The notes under the pieces: generated by a model
The model's database searches: none
Told to the model about the DNA's origin: nothing
Seen by the model: the letters and a program-made list of their open reading frames with translations, nothing else
NCBI GenBank assembly: GCA_037957365.1
Contig: JARHVA010003636.1
Span: 697,001-761,000, forward strand
Origin: Torreya grandis
Lineage: Eukaryota > Streptophyta > Pinopsida > Cupressales > Taxaceae
Reading direction: 5' to 3'
DNA: 64,000 nucleotides
Translations under genes and position numbers: made by a program
Part shown: piece by piece, positions 34,682 through 47,500 of the stretch
How the letters are laid out: each line of letters starts with the position of its first letter
Position numbering within the stretch: the first letter of the stretch is position 1

Positions 34682-35908
34682 TGTTGACACTATTTATGAA
34701 TTATATATCACCTTAGTCTTGTACACTTGGTAAATATGGACCTTGATTGTTCCTCTCATTTCTAGACCTTTTCTATTGTTGAAAGGGTCACATCTGCTAT
34801 GTTTATGTGATAAATGATTATCTCTTAGTTCAACCAATGCTATTCTAATGACTGAGGCCTTATATCTTGCCCAAAATGTTGTAGACTTGCCTATCTATCA
34901 TCTTTACAAGTTTTGGACTTGTACTTATTTTCTTGTTTTACAGACACTTACACTTCAGTCAAATGCCTAAGATGATGCAAGTTGTAGACATCCAATTTTT
35001 ACCACTTTCATGTCAAAGTTGTGAGTCAGAACCACTTTTTGCAATATTGCACGAATCAGGCTAAAAACCATTGAAATTCTCTAATTCATCCTCATAGGGC
35101 ACGTTTATTTTTTGAAACATGTTGGGGCATCCTTGATTGACTAAATGCATCATAACTAACTATCAACTTCATCAATTTCTCTTTGAGATAAATTTTTGCT
35201 TTGTATGGCATTTTCAACCAATTAAATGGGGCAATTATTCAACTCTCAATATTACACAAAAGGCTAATTGAGATTAATTGACTAATCAAATCAAAGTAAA
35301 ATGGTAACTTCTTCCTACGTAAAAATCCATGGAATTGGATAATATTGGAATTATGCAAATTCAAAAATCAACAAAGTGGTAACATCATAGTGACATCATA
35401 AATGTTAACCCATCCCTCCTTCTTACATCTTCAAGATCTTACATTAATATAAGATAAGGACTCATTCCTATCCCTCCATTTGGAGATCAAGATGGAAGGT
35501 CACTAATCATTCACCATGTATATAAATTGAAGGTCCTTCCTTCACTATAAAAAAGATTTTTAGTGCAAAGAAACTCTACAAAAATATAAATAAAGTTTCA
35601 CTCCTTTTTCTTCTAATTGGTCCATAAACCATTTAGATCTTTCTTGGAGAGATGTTGATGGATTTCATACCAAGACATTGATGAAGACTTTGATCTCTAC
35701 ATCCAAGCACAAACATGTACATGTGTCAGCTTCAATTCAAACATCCAAACAGATGGTGAAAACACCATGTTTATCTTTTTATTATTAAGCTTGTTGCTTA
35801 AAGTCTTTCCAATTTTGAGGAATTATACTTGAGAAGTTGTGTTTCATAAATTTATTTGATTTTAAATAGCTAACAAAGAAACCAACATATCTTGTAGCCA
35901 TGGTTTAC
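34682..35908 (+). repeat. 3' LTR (start certain, end tentative)
   Basis: Starts with TGTTGACACTATTTATG behind the polypurine tract. The end is placed at CA before TTTGGCACACTTGG at about 35909, a guess. Only the first ~200 bases match 31333-31506. Confidence 0.5.
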
Positions 35909-36059
35909 ATTTGGCACACTTGGTAGGACCTATGCACCCCACAAACCTCTTCAAAACATTCTTAACTTACTAATTATGAAATTAGATCACTCTTTGACCT
36001 TAATTTTTTTAATACTAATTGTTCCATTTTTCCATCTCTTGATCATGGACAAGATCACA

Positions 36060-36580
36060 TTGTGTGTCAGTAGGTTCATTCCCATGAATAGCGAGATCGA
36101 CCTGTAGATTGATGATTTTACATTCCATTTTCCCTATATTTTTATGTGTTTTCAAGAAATCAATGAGAATGACCTACACAATGACGAGATCAACCTTATG
36201 AATAATAGTTTTATGCTCCCAATTTTTTTTTGATTTCTTGAAAATGGTGATATCACCCTATGTATTGGCAAGTTTTCTCTAATGAATGGTGAGATTGACC
36301 TATTGAATGGTGGATTCATATTCTTGGCTCTCTACATCCTTTTATGTTTTCAATAAATTGATATGAATGACTTTCACATTGGTGAGAATGATATGCTAAT
36401 CGGTGAGTTTGCAGAAAGGGAACTTATGTTTTTATGTTGTCATTTTATTAAAAATGGTGAGATCATTTGGTAAAATGGCAACATCATTCTGATAATCAAT
36501 GAAAACACCAAAATGTGTTTTAATTGATTGTATAATGGCAAGGTAGATCTATTAAATGGTGAGATCACACTTAATTTTAT
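36060..36580 (+). repeat. Degenerate repeats built on GAATGGTGAGATYGACCTATT
   Basis: At least six variants of a short motif (for example AATAGCGAGATCGACCT near 36090, AATGGTGAGATTGACCTATT near 36285 and AAATGGTGAGATCACA near 36555), separated by T-rich segments of uneven length. In one frame they read as recurring Asn-Gly-Glu-Ile-like words, so a coding origin is possible but unproven. Confidence 0.6.
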
Positions 36581-38373
36581 GTTATTATTTAGTGTTTTGC
36601 TTGCTTGATTGTTTTCTTATTTATCTAAAAGAACATTTGGTGTATGTTCTTCTCTTTCCCACTTGTGAGGCCTTGATAATTAGAAACAAACTTCTTTCCT
36701 TTTTATTTTTGATTGTGTGGGTGGAATTAATAACCTTCTCAAAAATCCCTAAGGCATGATGATTGGGGGTTAATATCCCAACATTCATACTATATACACA
36801 TAATATTTTTAAACTTTATCAATTACTGATGTTCTTTCTCTTGTAAGAACCTATTAAGTCTCAATCTCTTTGAGTGCACACCTTAAAGGGTGCATCAAGA
36901 AATAGGTGAGAAAACCATTGGTTGATTTACAATATTGTTATTCCCTATATCACCACTTAAAATCAACATAAACCTCTCCTATATATTTTCCTAAGCTTTG
37001 ACACCTCTATTAGACACTCCTCCAAGCAAATCATCACCTCAAATAGCCCTTACCTAAGCCAAAACCTTTTTTTTTCATCCACTGAACATAGTCACATAGG
37101 ATAACCCTGTTATTAGAAATGAATATGTTACAAGACTAAGTCAGCATATCCAACTTAGTCTAGGACCTAACTGCTTTATTTTCTAAAGAACTAGGTCAAT
37201 TGGGCCAACTGTGTTGACTAAAACTTTTGAAAGGGTTTAGGGTTATATCCAATTATATAAACACATTATTTTTTCCATTTTCATTAGAGATAGATATAAT
37301 CATTTATTTTCACATTTGCTTATCCACCATTCTACTTTAGGAGTCATTGCTCAGGGTTTCATACTTTCTTTGGAGAGAAGAATCTTGTTTTGTGGGAAAA
37401 GTCTTTTGGATGCATAGGAGAAGTTGTGTAGCCTAGAGCTAACCTATCTTTTTTATCCTTATGAACCAAAACAACCTCTTACAAAGCACCATTGTCCAAG
37501 GGAGAGATTGAAGCTCAATAGGTTCATCTTCAAGGTAAGTGTTCCTAACTCTTGCTTCTCTTTATTAGTAGATAGATTTGCATGTGTTAGCTTATGAATA
37601 TATTTCTCTCTCCATGCATTAGGATTACCTCTACATTGAATTGAGTAGACTTATTCCTTACATGTTTACTTTTATGTTTATTATCCCCCATTTATGCCAC
37701 ATGTTTTGGTGAGCACTAAATTAGATTTAATTTACTTTGCCATTTACTTTGTTATAAAACATAGGACTTAGCTAGGGTTATTGTGGGGCATTTCTTAACT
37801 AGAGGATTTATAACCCTCTCTAGTGATATTGTGTGGTAAGAAACCCCTTAGTTAGGTCTATCAGATCCATATTGGTCATGACCTTGATTGTCTAAATGTA
37901 AAAATAAGTGAAAGGGCTAGTGTGATTTATCTTCTTCGAGCTAGGATTGATTTGTAGATCAACTTCACTTTTCCTTGTCATACATTCTAGTGAATTCAAC
38001 ATGAACTAACCCTTGAAGGTTTTATTTCACACCTTCATTCATTATCATTTATTATTTATTTCATTTTTATATCACTGGATTAGTTTATCGACTCAGTCTA
38101 ACATTATGTGTGTAGGTTTAACATATAATCAATCTGATCAATTCTATTTTGCTTTGTGCAAGTCATCTTCAACCACAGGTAACTAGATGGATCCACTCAA
38201 CTCAGTTCACTTCTTCACATAAAGGTTTTCAAACTTAGTTGACCTAGTCCACTCTATTAGCAGGTTAAAATTATTCATCTGGATGGCACAATATAAAAAT
38301 ATCAAATTCAACATCTTTAAAATCATTAGGTTCATTCTCACCATCTCAGTCATTTTATTTTATTCATTCTTAT
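36581..38373. other. Spacer, no gene recognised
   Basis: No domain motif. A TATA-like TATATAAACACA at about 37252 and a donor-like AAGGTAAGT at about 37534 are visible. Nothing downstream supports an exon structure. Possibly decayed LTR sequence. Confidence 0.4.
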
Positions 38374-39400
38374 TGTACTCAACATACCCCCATTCTCTTT
38401 TTTTCTTTTCTAATAGGAATCTACTATGTTATGAAAGGCTTAGATCTATTTTGAAAATCTTCTTTCATAGATTTTTGTATGTGCACCTAACTTCATTTTT
38501 CTGTACTAACGCAAGGGGAAATTTTCATATGTTTAGTTTATTCAAACTAACTTATGAATACTTTTCAAAAAGTTTTGCATATACACAGGTTTTTCAAGCA
38601 TGTGTAGTGATTATAAAGTTTCATGCTTCGCATATTTTTCCTTTCACCAGTAGTGTTCTTCGCATATTTTTAGGACTTTAGAACTTTTATTTGGAATTCA
38701 TCTTTTGACATTTTTGATCCTTTCATTTGAACTTCATGAAACATGTTTCTCAGAACTTTTGTTCAAAAGTTTTATTCATATATTTGATCTTAAAAACTTT
38801 GTTTACAATTTATGCATGTCTTAAACACTTGTGTTTATCACATAGTTTGTTCTGAACTCTAGTACTTCAAGATTTTGCACTTTGGCAAAAGTGTTCAGTA
38901 TTTACACTTAGGGGAAAATGGTTAGAATTAGGTCTTTGAAGAAAATGTCTAGAAAAAGTAGTTGGAGAAATTGTTTGAAAGTGGGCTTCTGAACTTTTGT
39001 TCATAGTTCTTATTTAGGATTTTGGACTTCAACAAAAAATGTTTGGAATTACACTTCAAAACTTACTTTTAGCATTTCGGTCTTCAAAGAAAATTCTTGG
39101 AAATTACATTTTGGAACGTTTGTTTAGAATCTATCCTTTAGAAGAAGTGTCATTCATAACCTTTGTAAAAGGTGTCCACCACAGGTCTTTATAACTTTTG
39201 TACGCAAGATGTGCTTGTGTCATAAGAATTTGGGTTGAACCTATTCTAATGTAACATATGACACTCAACTCCTAAAAGCCTCTATGATATAGTTGAATTC
39301 ATAAAAAAAGAGTGACAATATGACACTTATTAAAGGTAATGATGTGGCATTCCTTAGAACGTTTATAAATCCTATGTGACATACCTACTAAATAAAGTGA
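38374..39400 (+). repeat. LTR-like repeat, copy A
   Basis: Matches 49948-50970 in order, from TGTACTCAACATAC onward. Shared blocks include ATGTGCACCTAACTTCAT, ATTTATGCATG, AACACTTGTGTTTATCACA and GTGTCCACCA-AGGTCTTTA. Upstream of the TG the two copies share nothing, which defines the 5' edge. The 3' edge is not sharp because homology continues into the internal region. Confidence 0.7.
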
Positions 39401-39659
39401 TAAAGTTTGAATTGAATGAGCAAACCAATCTTAGAGGCATTAATAATTAATGGTGCATGAATTAAATTGAATATTATAATATATATCATAAAATTTAAAT
39501 AAAATATCATGCCTATTGATTACAAATAAGATCAAGAAAATTTGCATCCCTAATAGAACTCAAATCCCTATCCACCTACATCTAAACTATGAATTACTTC
39601 CAAAAGAGTTAAGCTATTAAATTGAAGAATAATAGCTCTGTGGGCATAAAAAATTAACA
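39401..39659 (+). other. Untranslated leader of copy A
   Basis: Between the LTR-like repeat and the first conserved ATG. It matches 50975-51231 (shared CATGCCTATTGATT and CTACRTCTAAACTATGAATTA). A specific primer binding site was not recognised. Confidence 0.45.
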
Positions 39660-42600
39660 ATGGATTATTCATCTAGGAGATTAAATAGATTCCAACTATA
39701 TTCTAGATTTTCAATCAAAGAGTCCATGGAATACACAAATGGTTTTTGATTTGATGGTGTTCAATGATGAGTATTCTAGTTATTTAGCTCTATGGGACAT
39801 ACTCAGGAAAGTAGACACACATACATGTGAAGAAAATAAAACACCAACACAAAGGTAATTTGTGGAAGATTTGATCTCATTCAAATGACATGGATTATAC
39901 TTTACAATATCCAAGATTGAGATGATTCCCTATATTGACCTACTATGGGATTTGTTCTTTATGGGCAAGGTAACTAGTGGTGGTTTCCTACATCATATAG
40001 AATATACAATTATCATCACATACATTTTAAGAAATGCCTTCTAGAGGTACATATGTTTGATTATTAAAAACACTACATTTTACTTACATAAAGTTATATC
40101 ATGGAATAAGAACAACACAATTGGAAAAATTATAAACAAATGGATTATCCCTTGGAAAACTATTGTCCTCAAGGAAAAATTGCTAGTACCTATCACCAAA
40201 TTTTAGATGGGAGTCTATATTAGAATGGATATTATAAATAGGTTGTATGGATACCCTAGCATCCACTTTCTTCACTTGGAATGGGTACCATTACTAGATT
40301 TATTAATGACCTTATAACTAACTTTCACCTTGGGAGAGATAATTAGCACTAGTCTATAAGAATAGGTTTTGCATAAAGATAAGAGACACATAAGAGGCCA
40401 TTTATACATGATGTCTTACCTTTTAGATGCATTCATGGGCATAGTATACGTGCATAATGGATCTCTTTGGAGCATAGTTCTAGATTACATAAAAAATTGG
40501 ATATGTGACTCCTATTCATTCATGCACATCTATGCATATATAATGAATATAGTCAAAAATTGCATAAGATGTGTATCCCCAAGTATGGAGGGGTATCCAT
40601 GAAGAATAATTACCTAGAATATCAAAAATCATTTTATATATATTTATGCCAAGAGGGGACTATTGGCTCTACCCAGACTATAATATGATCATGGTCATAG
40701 GGAATAAGCTTACCCCATTGTGTCTCCTAAAATATGTGCCAGATAAATTAGTTAAATAGGAGATCTCATACCATATGTAGTGGGGCATTGATGAAGACTT
40801 AAATAAGAAGAATAAGAGTTCATTTAATTTATCTTATTTGATGATTGAAAAAATGTGCTATGTCAACTAAAATCATTTTAGAGAGGTTGGCAAGTTCAAG
40901 GAATAATATTTGTTGGCCACCCTACCACATAGATATTGGGACCCTCAATGTCAGATTCAAAATCATATCCAAGGTTTGGGTATCCCATACCAAAATGAGC
41001 ATTATGGCCATGAATTTTTATTCTCAAATGCAAATAATGATGACCAGGTTTTAGGGAGGGCCCAGATGGATGGATTGGTTGAGAAGCAATTGAAAATAAT
41101 ACAAAGAGAGGCTTCAATTTAGATTATAGATGCATAGGTTAGGCTTCCGCCTCTAAGTGGATGGGATGTTACAAAATTTTAGAATAATAGGTCTTCTCAG
41201 CTACTCATGGACAAGGAAAACCATATCAAATGCCACCCATCATGATGATTATTGTAAAGCAAGAGCACAGGGTGGAAGAAGTTCCCAATATTGTAGGTTC
41301 TCTTGGGAGAGCAGGAGAGCCAATTTGCATTGAATCATTTGATTCAAAAAACACTTATTTAGCTCTTATGATTGTAAGTATGGAAGTCCCAAATTCCACC
41401 ACTTATACTGCTCCTTCCTCAGCTCAAAATGTATCTCTTTGTTTCAAGAGGAAGCCTAAGAGCCATGGAACTCCTATGAACACAACTGTCGACACACCGT
41501 CTATAAAAGGACCTAAGGGGAATGAACAACCATCCATAGGAAGTGAGCCTATTGATGAATATGAGGATGAATAATTATAATGAACTAAGTTCATAATACT
41601 CTAAGGATCAAAAGGAAAAACACCACTAGAGTTAGATAAACTAGGTGAGGATATAGTTTCAACTATCTTTTCAATTCCTAGTGTTTCTACAATTCTAGTT
41701 GTTTGAATAATTTATCCCATGTTTATTGGTTAATTTGATCATGTATCTCTTAGTATTGATGTCCTACCATCCATAGTGGTTCCCAAAATTGACGTTATTC
41801 CTTCTAGTCTTATTATCTCTACAACCCTAATCATTTCTAGTATTGAGGTTGTTTCTTCAGCACCAATTATCTCCACTTCCACTAGTATTACCTCTATCAC
41901 CATTCCCTTAAATACCCTTAAGTATAAAAGGGTTCATACTAAGAATACTAGGGGATCCTTCAAAAGTGCATAATTATGTGTCTTCCACCCAATCGAGCTT
42001 ACCAATACCTTCTTCTATTCCTATCCAAACCACTATTGTAGTTTCATCCAAGAAGTATGGGAAGAATAAGCCTGTATACATAGTCTATCTAATGCCCCAG
42101 TTCAGTGGTATTGGCTGGTCCAAGATCATTTGTCTATCACTAATAGATGACTTGCAATCATAAGCCTTGAGGCAATCTTTAGGGAACCTATTGGCTGAGA
42201 TATTTTCCAAGGACACTTAGCCAATCGACTCCACTAAGTTGGTGATCTCATACTGGGACACATATTTGGAATTTCAAGCCTCCCAAAGGCTGATTCTAAC
42301 AACAACTGAGCTTCCCACTATAAGTTAAATCTTTGACAAATCTACAAGGGCATCTAAAGAGTCAAGAAAAAGAAGATCAAACATGATTCTAGTAGGGGCA
42401 TAGTTTTGGAAGAGAGATACGATGTCTTCTCTTTATCCAAGAGAGAATATGAGACTTGGTCAGTCTCCTTACAATGAAGATTTTAAATCTTATTTAGAGA
42501 CACAGAAAGAATTATTATTAGAATTTCATCAGGGGATTGAGCAAGTGAGAAGATAGTTAAAATAATAATTAGAACAAGTCCAAGAACAACAACAAATTAT

Positions 42601-43450
42601 TCATGTTCCTAGAGAAATTAAAGGAGATGTCTTGAACGTAGTCTTAAGATTATATAATGTCCTAGACATTATTGGTTCAACAAGATCTGAATTAGATCCT
42701 CATATTAATGAGACAAACAAATTATTTAATTCTTTAAAAGAGGATGAAAACAAATTGAAATTCCTTGTTATGTACACCACCAATAAGGCTTATATCCATT
42801 TGAAATTTATGACACCATTGGAGGCATCTGATTCCCTCAATTTGGTTATCATCTGGACATGGGAGGTAAGAGATTGTGTTGCAAGTGCAAAAACCATAAT
42901 CTCAAAATTTATAGAACATAATAAACTATTTTTACAAATTTTGGATGAATTAAAAATTTCCCAAGCTAGAGACTCTATATTGAAATTAATAAGTAGAGTT
43001 ATTTTTGATTAGCTCCTTCAATAAGCTTTGACCAATTTCAAAAAAAATATTCAAGGGATGGTATTAGAAAAAATAGAGGCTAAGCTAATTTTTTCAAGAA
43101 ATAAAGTTACAATGGTTGAAATATTTTAGGTCAATTTCAGAGCCACCAAGGCTAAACATGCATGATTAATGGTGTAAGTAGCGTACATCAACCACCTATT
43201 TTGAACATGGACCTCATTAGATTTTAGTATGCATTCGATTTTAAATTTTACCAGGAGTTAGAGGTGAAAAATAAGGCTAAGGCTACATCTTCTAGCATGA
43301 CTCCACCTCCTAGTTTAGCTCTACCATAACTTAAGTACCTCCTACCACATTGAGTTCAACCATGCAATCACCAATTTTGAAAAAACCTTAGTCATCTAAA
43401 GTTAATTTTGTATGTAATTTTACATGTAGATTAGTTGATGTAACTAAAAT
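39660..43450 (+). pseudogene. Unidentified 5' ORF region of the Gypsy element, copy A
   Basis: Starts at an ATG whose counterpart in copy B is at 51232. Recognisable stretches shared with copy B are FLHLEWVP (about 40270), GHLYMMSYLLDA (about 40390-40425), HIYAYI (about 40528) and SIGSEPIDEYEDE (41535-41574). A second, hydrophilic, helix-rich segment follows at 42632-43012 (NETNKLFNSLKEDENKLK). I see no retrotransposon gag domain or zinc knuckle that I know. Ogre-type elements carry an extra ORF before gag, so the first part may be such an ORF and the second the gag, but this is inference. There are many stops and several frameshifts. Confidence 0.6.
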
Positions 43451-43929
43451 TTATCCATACTTCATATATGCACGTGGTAGTTAGCCTATTAGTTTGTAAA
43501 CATACACACATTGCATGACATCATACATATAAATCTATTTTTGGATACAACTATAATTAACTGTCATTGGACATGCAGTTTTTAGCATTGAATTAGAACT
43601 ATGGTTTTGATTATTAACATGTAACTTGGAGTTTTGCATGAAATTAACAACATTTACTCTTCCAAATAACACACCTATTCCACTAAATCTAAAGGCTAAT
43701 AATAATCCACCTTCTAAAAAAGGATACAACATTATTTAAAACATGAGGAAGATTAGAACAAACATCACTCTTCATGAACTGGGTTAGATTACTGAATAAA
43801 AAGATCTCCTATAGAGGTCTATCACATGAAAGTTTGTTGTAAAGAAGATAAAGGCTACTCCTACAAACATCATATACAAGAGTAAGTTAAAAGTTTCTCC
43901 TTTTTATTGACTATTATAGTAGTTGGAAA

Positions 43930-44290
43930 AATATTCACAATTGCTTAGTTTATTCTGGATCTTTGACTAACATGATTCCAACTTCTATTTTTCAAAATCT
44001 TGGATTGACTCCAAGCCCCTTGAAGAGGGAAATTTCATAGTTAGATAAAATTATGGTGCCCATAGTTGGAAAATCAAATGATGTACACATTTAAGTGTCA
44101 TTTACACCATGTGTACAAATGACTATTGACATACTTATGGTGGATATCTTAGAGGGATAAAAACTCTTCCCATGTATAGACTAGTCAAAGATGTTAAATG
44201 GGTATGTAGCAATAGACTTCTCTCATATTTTGTTTCCATAGAGAGGTATTGAAAACCATATTTTAATTAATTAATAACTAATAATGAAGA
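43930..44290 (+). pseudogene. Gypsy aspartic protease relic, active-site Asp lost
   Basis: VYSGSLTNMIPTSIFQNLGL (about 43943-44002) matches the retropepsin active-site region, where DSG is expected; here the Asp codon has become Tyr. Downstream VPIVGKSNDVHI and MTIDILMVDIL (about 44055-44155) follow the usual pattern of plant Gypsy proteases. Interrupted by stops. Confidence 0.7.
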
Positions 44291-44417
44291 ATCCCATCAT
44301 AGAGTACACTACTAAAAATGAAGAGGTAAACTACAAATATCTTAACCATGGAATTTATACCTTTACCACAAAGTATGAGGTGTAAGAACCGAAAGTATAG
44401 GGACTTTCCCAATTGTG

Positions 44418-44800
44418 GACTCTCCATTTTGACAGTGCAAGATTCAAGAAAAGATCATGCATTGGTGTTGAATTGGTTGATTTACAAGGTAAGAAGTATC
44501 TGGAAACATATAATTTATAGTTCCCTTGCACTAATAACAAAGTAGAGTATGAAACACTAATTTTGGGATTGTAGTTTGATCTCAAAAGTAATCTCAAGTA
44601 GTTTTTAATACATGGAGAATTAGAACTAGTAATTAATTAGGTCAGGAATAAATACAAATACAAGTTTTTATATCTGAATAGGTACAAAAATAGATCTTGA
44701 GATTTGATTAAGTCCTTTGAGGCCTTCATTATAGTCATTATTCCTAGAGAAAAAATTAGGCTACTGATTCACTAGCTACTTCAGCTACCAACTTAACACC
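44418..44800 (+). pseudogene. Archaeal-type RNase H domain (aRNH), upstream of RT
   Basis: WTLHFDSARF (44418-44447), GVELVDLQGKKYLETYNL (about 44466-44517), FPCTNNKVEYETLILGL (44521-44571), HGELELVIN (about 44611-44637) and VIIPREK (about 44736-44755) follow the RVT_3 / archaeal RNase H pattern. They include the first catalytic Asp (HFD), the catalytic Glu (VEYE) and the G-D-S-E-L-V site, with Glu in place of Asp. In intact elements it degrades RNA in the RNA-DNA hybrid. Five or so in-frame stops. In Ogre and Retand elements, as I know them, this domain follows the RT and its own RNase H; here it sits between protease and RT in the same orientation, with linker on both sides. Confidence 0.8.
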
Positions 44801-45149
44801 ATTACAATAATCCAAGGTGTAAATTTTTTCCATTGAGCTAGTACCTTGCCCATGCATTCCTGATAATGTGAAAAATTTATAGGTATTTGATGATGACCAA
44901 TAGATCATCCAATTCCTAACTAATTCATGATAATTTGAGTGTTAGATAATTGATGATAAGGGGATTAGTTATCCATGCCAGGAGAAATTGAGAGGAGGAT
45001 TCATTTAGTAGAAATAAAATCATCTACCTTTAGGAATTATTTATTTGGAAAGGGATTTTGATTTGGATTCTCAAGCCCACCAACAATGGTAACCTAAATT
45101 AAATGAATCTAAGTTCAAGAAGGATAATTTAGGGGATGAACATAATCCA

Positions 45150-46970
45150 TGCTATGTCAACATTGGCCTTAGCTACATTCTAGAAGAAAGACAAAGGATG
45201 AAGGATTTACTCACCCAATATAAATATGTGATTTCATGGAAGTATGAAGACTTGAAGGTTTTTAACCCAAGGGCCATCACCCATACAATCCCACTGAAGC
45301 TAGACCATAAGTTATTTAGGCCAAGACATAAGTCAATCACTCTTATCTTGGAGCCTCTCATTTAGAAGGAAGTGAAAAAGCTACTAATTACAAACATAGT
45401 TTTCTATATCAAACATTCTACTTGGGTTTCCATCTTGGTTCTAATTACTAAAAAATAATAGGGAAATTAGACTAACATGTTGATTTTAGGAACCTAAATA
45501 AGGCTTCTAAAAATGATAATTATCCTTTACCTTCCTTGGATGAGGTGATCCAGATAGTAAGTGGTTCTGGAATGATGTCTTTCTTGGATGGATTTTAAGG
45601 ATATAATTAGGTGCTGGTTGAATTCGAAGATAGAATGAAGACTAAATTTACCAATAAGTGGGGTACTTATACATACAAGAGTATGCATTTTAGCCTAATT
45701 AACATAAGAGATAAATTTTAGAAAGAAATGTACCATGCATTCTAAGGTATGATAGGTAAATGCATGATCATTTACATGGATGACCTTACTATTTTTTCAA
45801 AAAATATAAATGATCACGTACACCATCTACAATCAATCTATGAAAGATGTAAAAGGTGTTGGGGAATACGAAACCTCGAAAGCACACAATTGATTACCAA
45901 ATACCAAGCAACTTAATATGTGGAAATAACCAGAATCAATAAGTAACTAGAATCCAAAAATAACACAAGATATGAGAGACAATACACAACTTGTATTAAT
46001 ACTCATACAGAAAAGAATACAATAAAGAAGATGCCACTTCTTCTCCACCACCTCTTCAGAGGCTTCCCACACCTCAAGTGAACAGTACTTCTTTCCTCAA
46101 AGCTCTCTCTCTTAGGTCCCAACACCCAACTCACACACTGAGTTGGTGTTCACCTTATACCTGTGCTCCACGCACTCCACAAGTGCTCTACGCACTCCAC
46201 AAGTACACACCTGTACTCTAAGTAGATCTCTCCTGATACTGCTCCCTGTTGTATTGCTATCCTATCTGATCTTCAACCTACAGATCAAGCTAGTTCTGCA
46301 CACCTGTGAACCTTGACCTTGCACACACACACACCTGCATATCAATGATCTTACTTACCACGTAGATCTCCTATCGTAGCCATGCTCACCTGATGACCAA
46401 GATCATACACTCCTGAAGAACCCTGCTGATTCTCCAATCCAACACCCACCTTGATACTGTGGCACTAGGAGGAACACACCATTGCTCACCTCACACATAG
46501 AAGGAGCTTATAATAATGCTCTCTTACTCTCTAGCACAAGTTTTACAATACAACCATGAGTCTATTATAGAGATCTCATCCAAACAATAATTAGACACCT
46601 AGTACAATAATTAGATCTGCAGCTCTCAGTCTATAATTAGCTCTCATCATGCAAACACTTGGTTCATCAACTAACTACCCGTAATATACTCACAGTCGAA
46701 CCACATAGGCGACTGATGCCGGTTGCTCTCCTGCCTCCTACCTATGGACGTCGGTTGGCCTGACCGACGCCGGTGTCTGTGACACTCAGCAACCCTTCTG
46801 CACCCTCCTCCATGTCTGCATCAGTGAAGGTTTTAGCTCCACAACTTAACAAAAGGTTGGACATCTCACTAAACCCTAAGAAGATAATATTTAGTGTTAC
46901 TAAGGGTAAGCTATTAGGCCACATTATCACCAAAGAAGGAATTAAAATTGACCTAGATAGAGTTTAATGG
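45150..46970 (+). pseudogene. Gypsy reverse transcriptase relic, split by a solo LTR
   Basis: Starts with SWKYEDLKVFNPRAITHTIP (about 45232-45291), then KHSTWVS (about 45413), MMSFLDGF (about 45573-45596), YKSMHFSLI-like sequence (about 45675) and the catalytic YMDD box at 45773-45784. A 995-bp solo LTR (45857-46851) interrupts it 72 bases after the box. Sequence resumes with KRLDISLNPKK and GKLLGHIITKEGIKI (about 46852-46950), the usual thumb region. Stops also occur elsewhere, so the element may have been dead before the insertion. Confidence 0.88.
45852..46856 (+). mobile_element. 995-bp solo LTR with perfect 5-bp target duplication
   Basis: Insert 45857-46851 begins TGTTGGGGAATACG and ends CTTAACA, with matching TGTT/AACA ends. 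It is flanked by AAAGG on both sides (45852-45856 and 46852-46856). Removing it would make the RT frame continuous. No internal region is present, so it is the product of LTR-LTR recombination or a lone LTR. Exact flanks and a composition unlike the host suggest it is younger than the host element. Its first ~75 bases match the LTR fragment at 22831 (minus). Confidence 0.92.
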
Positions 46971-47019
46971 ATTTCAAATATTGCATTCTTAAACAATAAA
47001 AAAGAGCTCAAGTATTTCT

Positions 47020-47500
47020 TTGAGAAGATGGATTTCATGAGGAAGTTTATCTTAGGCTTTGAAAAAATTGTTGGACCTTTGAATGCAATGCTCAAGCAAG
47101 ATGCTAAAGAAGAATGGATAATGGAGTCTCAAAAGTATTTTCAAGACATCAAAGATGCAATATCTCAGGCCCTGATACTAATAATCCTAGAACACAATAA
47201 ATATTTCTTCTTATATTTATTCACTTTAAAACATAAAATTACCATTGAGCTTACTCAGAAGAAGGATAAAATTGAGCATCCTATTACATTTATGAGCATA
47301 AATTTAAAAGAAGTGGAGCTCAAATATTCTATGATAGATAAAAAAATATTTTCCCTTGTCAAAGTGATAAATAAATTTTGGAACTACATCTTGAGGAATA
47401 AGACCATCACTATTGTGTTGGACCCTGTTGTCAAGCTCAGTTTGGGGTATAATGAATTAGGAGAGTGCAGAGGAAAGTGGATGGAAAAATTATAGGAGTT
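47020..47500 (+). pseudogene. Gypsy RNase H relic (native type)
   Basis: Largely open frame of 155 codons from 47028. FMRKFILGFEKIVGPLNAML is the RT connection region. YFFLYLFTLKHKITIELTQ, EHPITFMSINLKEVELKYSM and ILRNKTITIVLDP follow the Ty3/Gypsy RNase H pattern. Several catalytic positions are substituted (for example the usual D-A-S start). It follows the RT directly, so the element carries this domain as well as the upstream archaeal-type one. Confidence 0.8.

Larger units (their letters stand above)
31333..34880 (+). mobile_element. LTR-type non-autonomous element, repeat-rich
   Basis: Two LTR starts in plus orientation. TGTAGACATTATTTATGAATT is at 31333, and TGTTGACACTATTTATGAATT at 34682 lies directly behind a polypurine tract. 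The first ~200 bases of both match. Sequence between them has no gag or pol motif but carries four tandem-repeat families (33250-34253). I read this as a decayed non-autonomous element. The LTRs cannot be matched beyond the first ~200 bases, so one of them may belong to a recombinant or to another family member. Confidence 0.55.

Noticed and set aside
36768..36783. LTR end resembling that at 22831 (ATATCCCAACA)
   Set aside because: The match covers only the first ten or so bases; neighbouring landmarks of the family are absent.
37505..37540. Splice donor of a host gene (AAGGTAAGT)
   Set aside because: No coding sequence before it and no plausible acceptor or exon after it.
46773..46967. 64-codon plus-strand open frame
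   Set aside because: It crosses the junction between the solo LTR and the RT relic. Only its RT part is meaningful.
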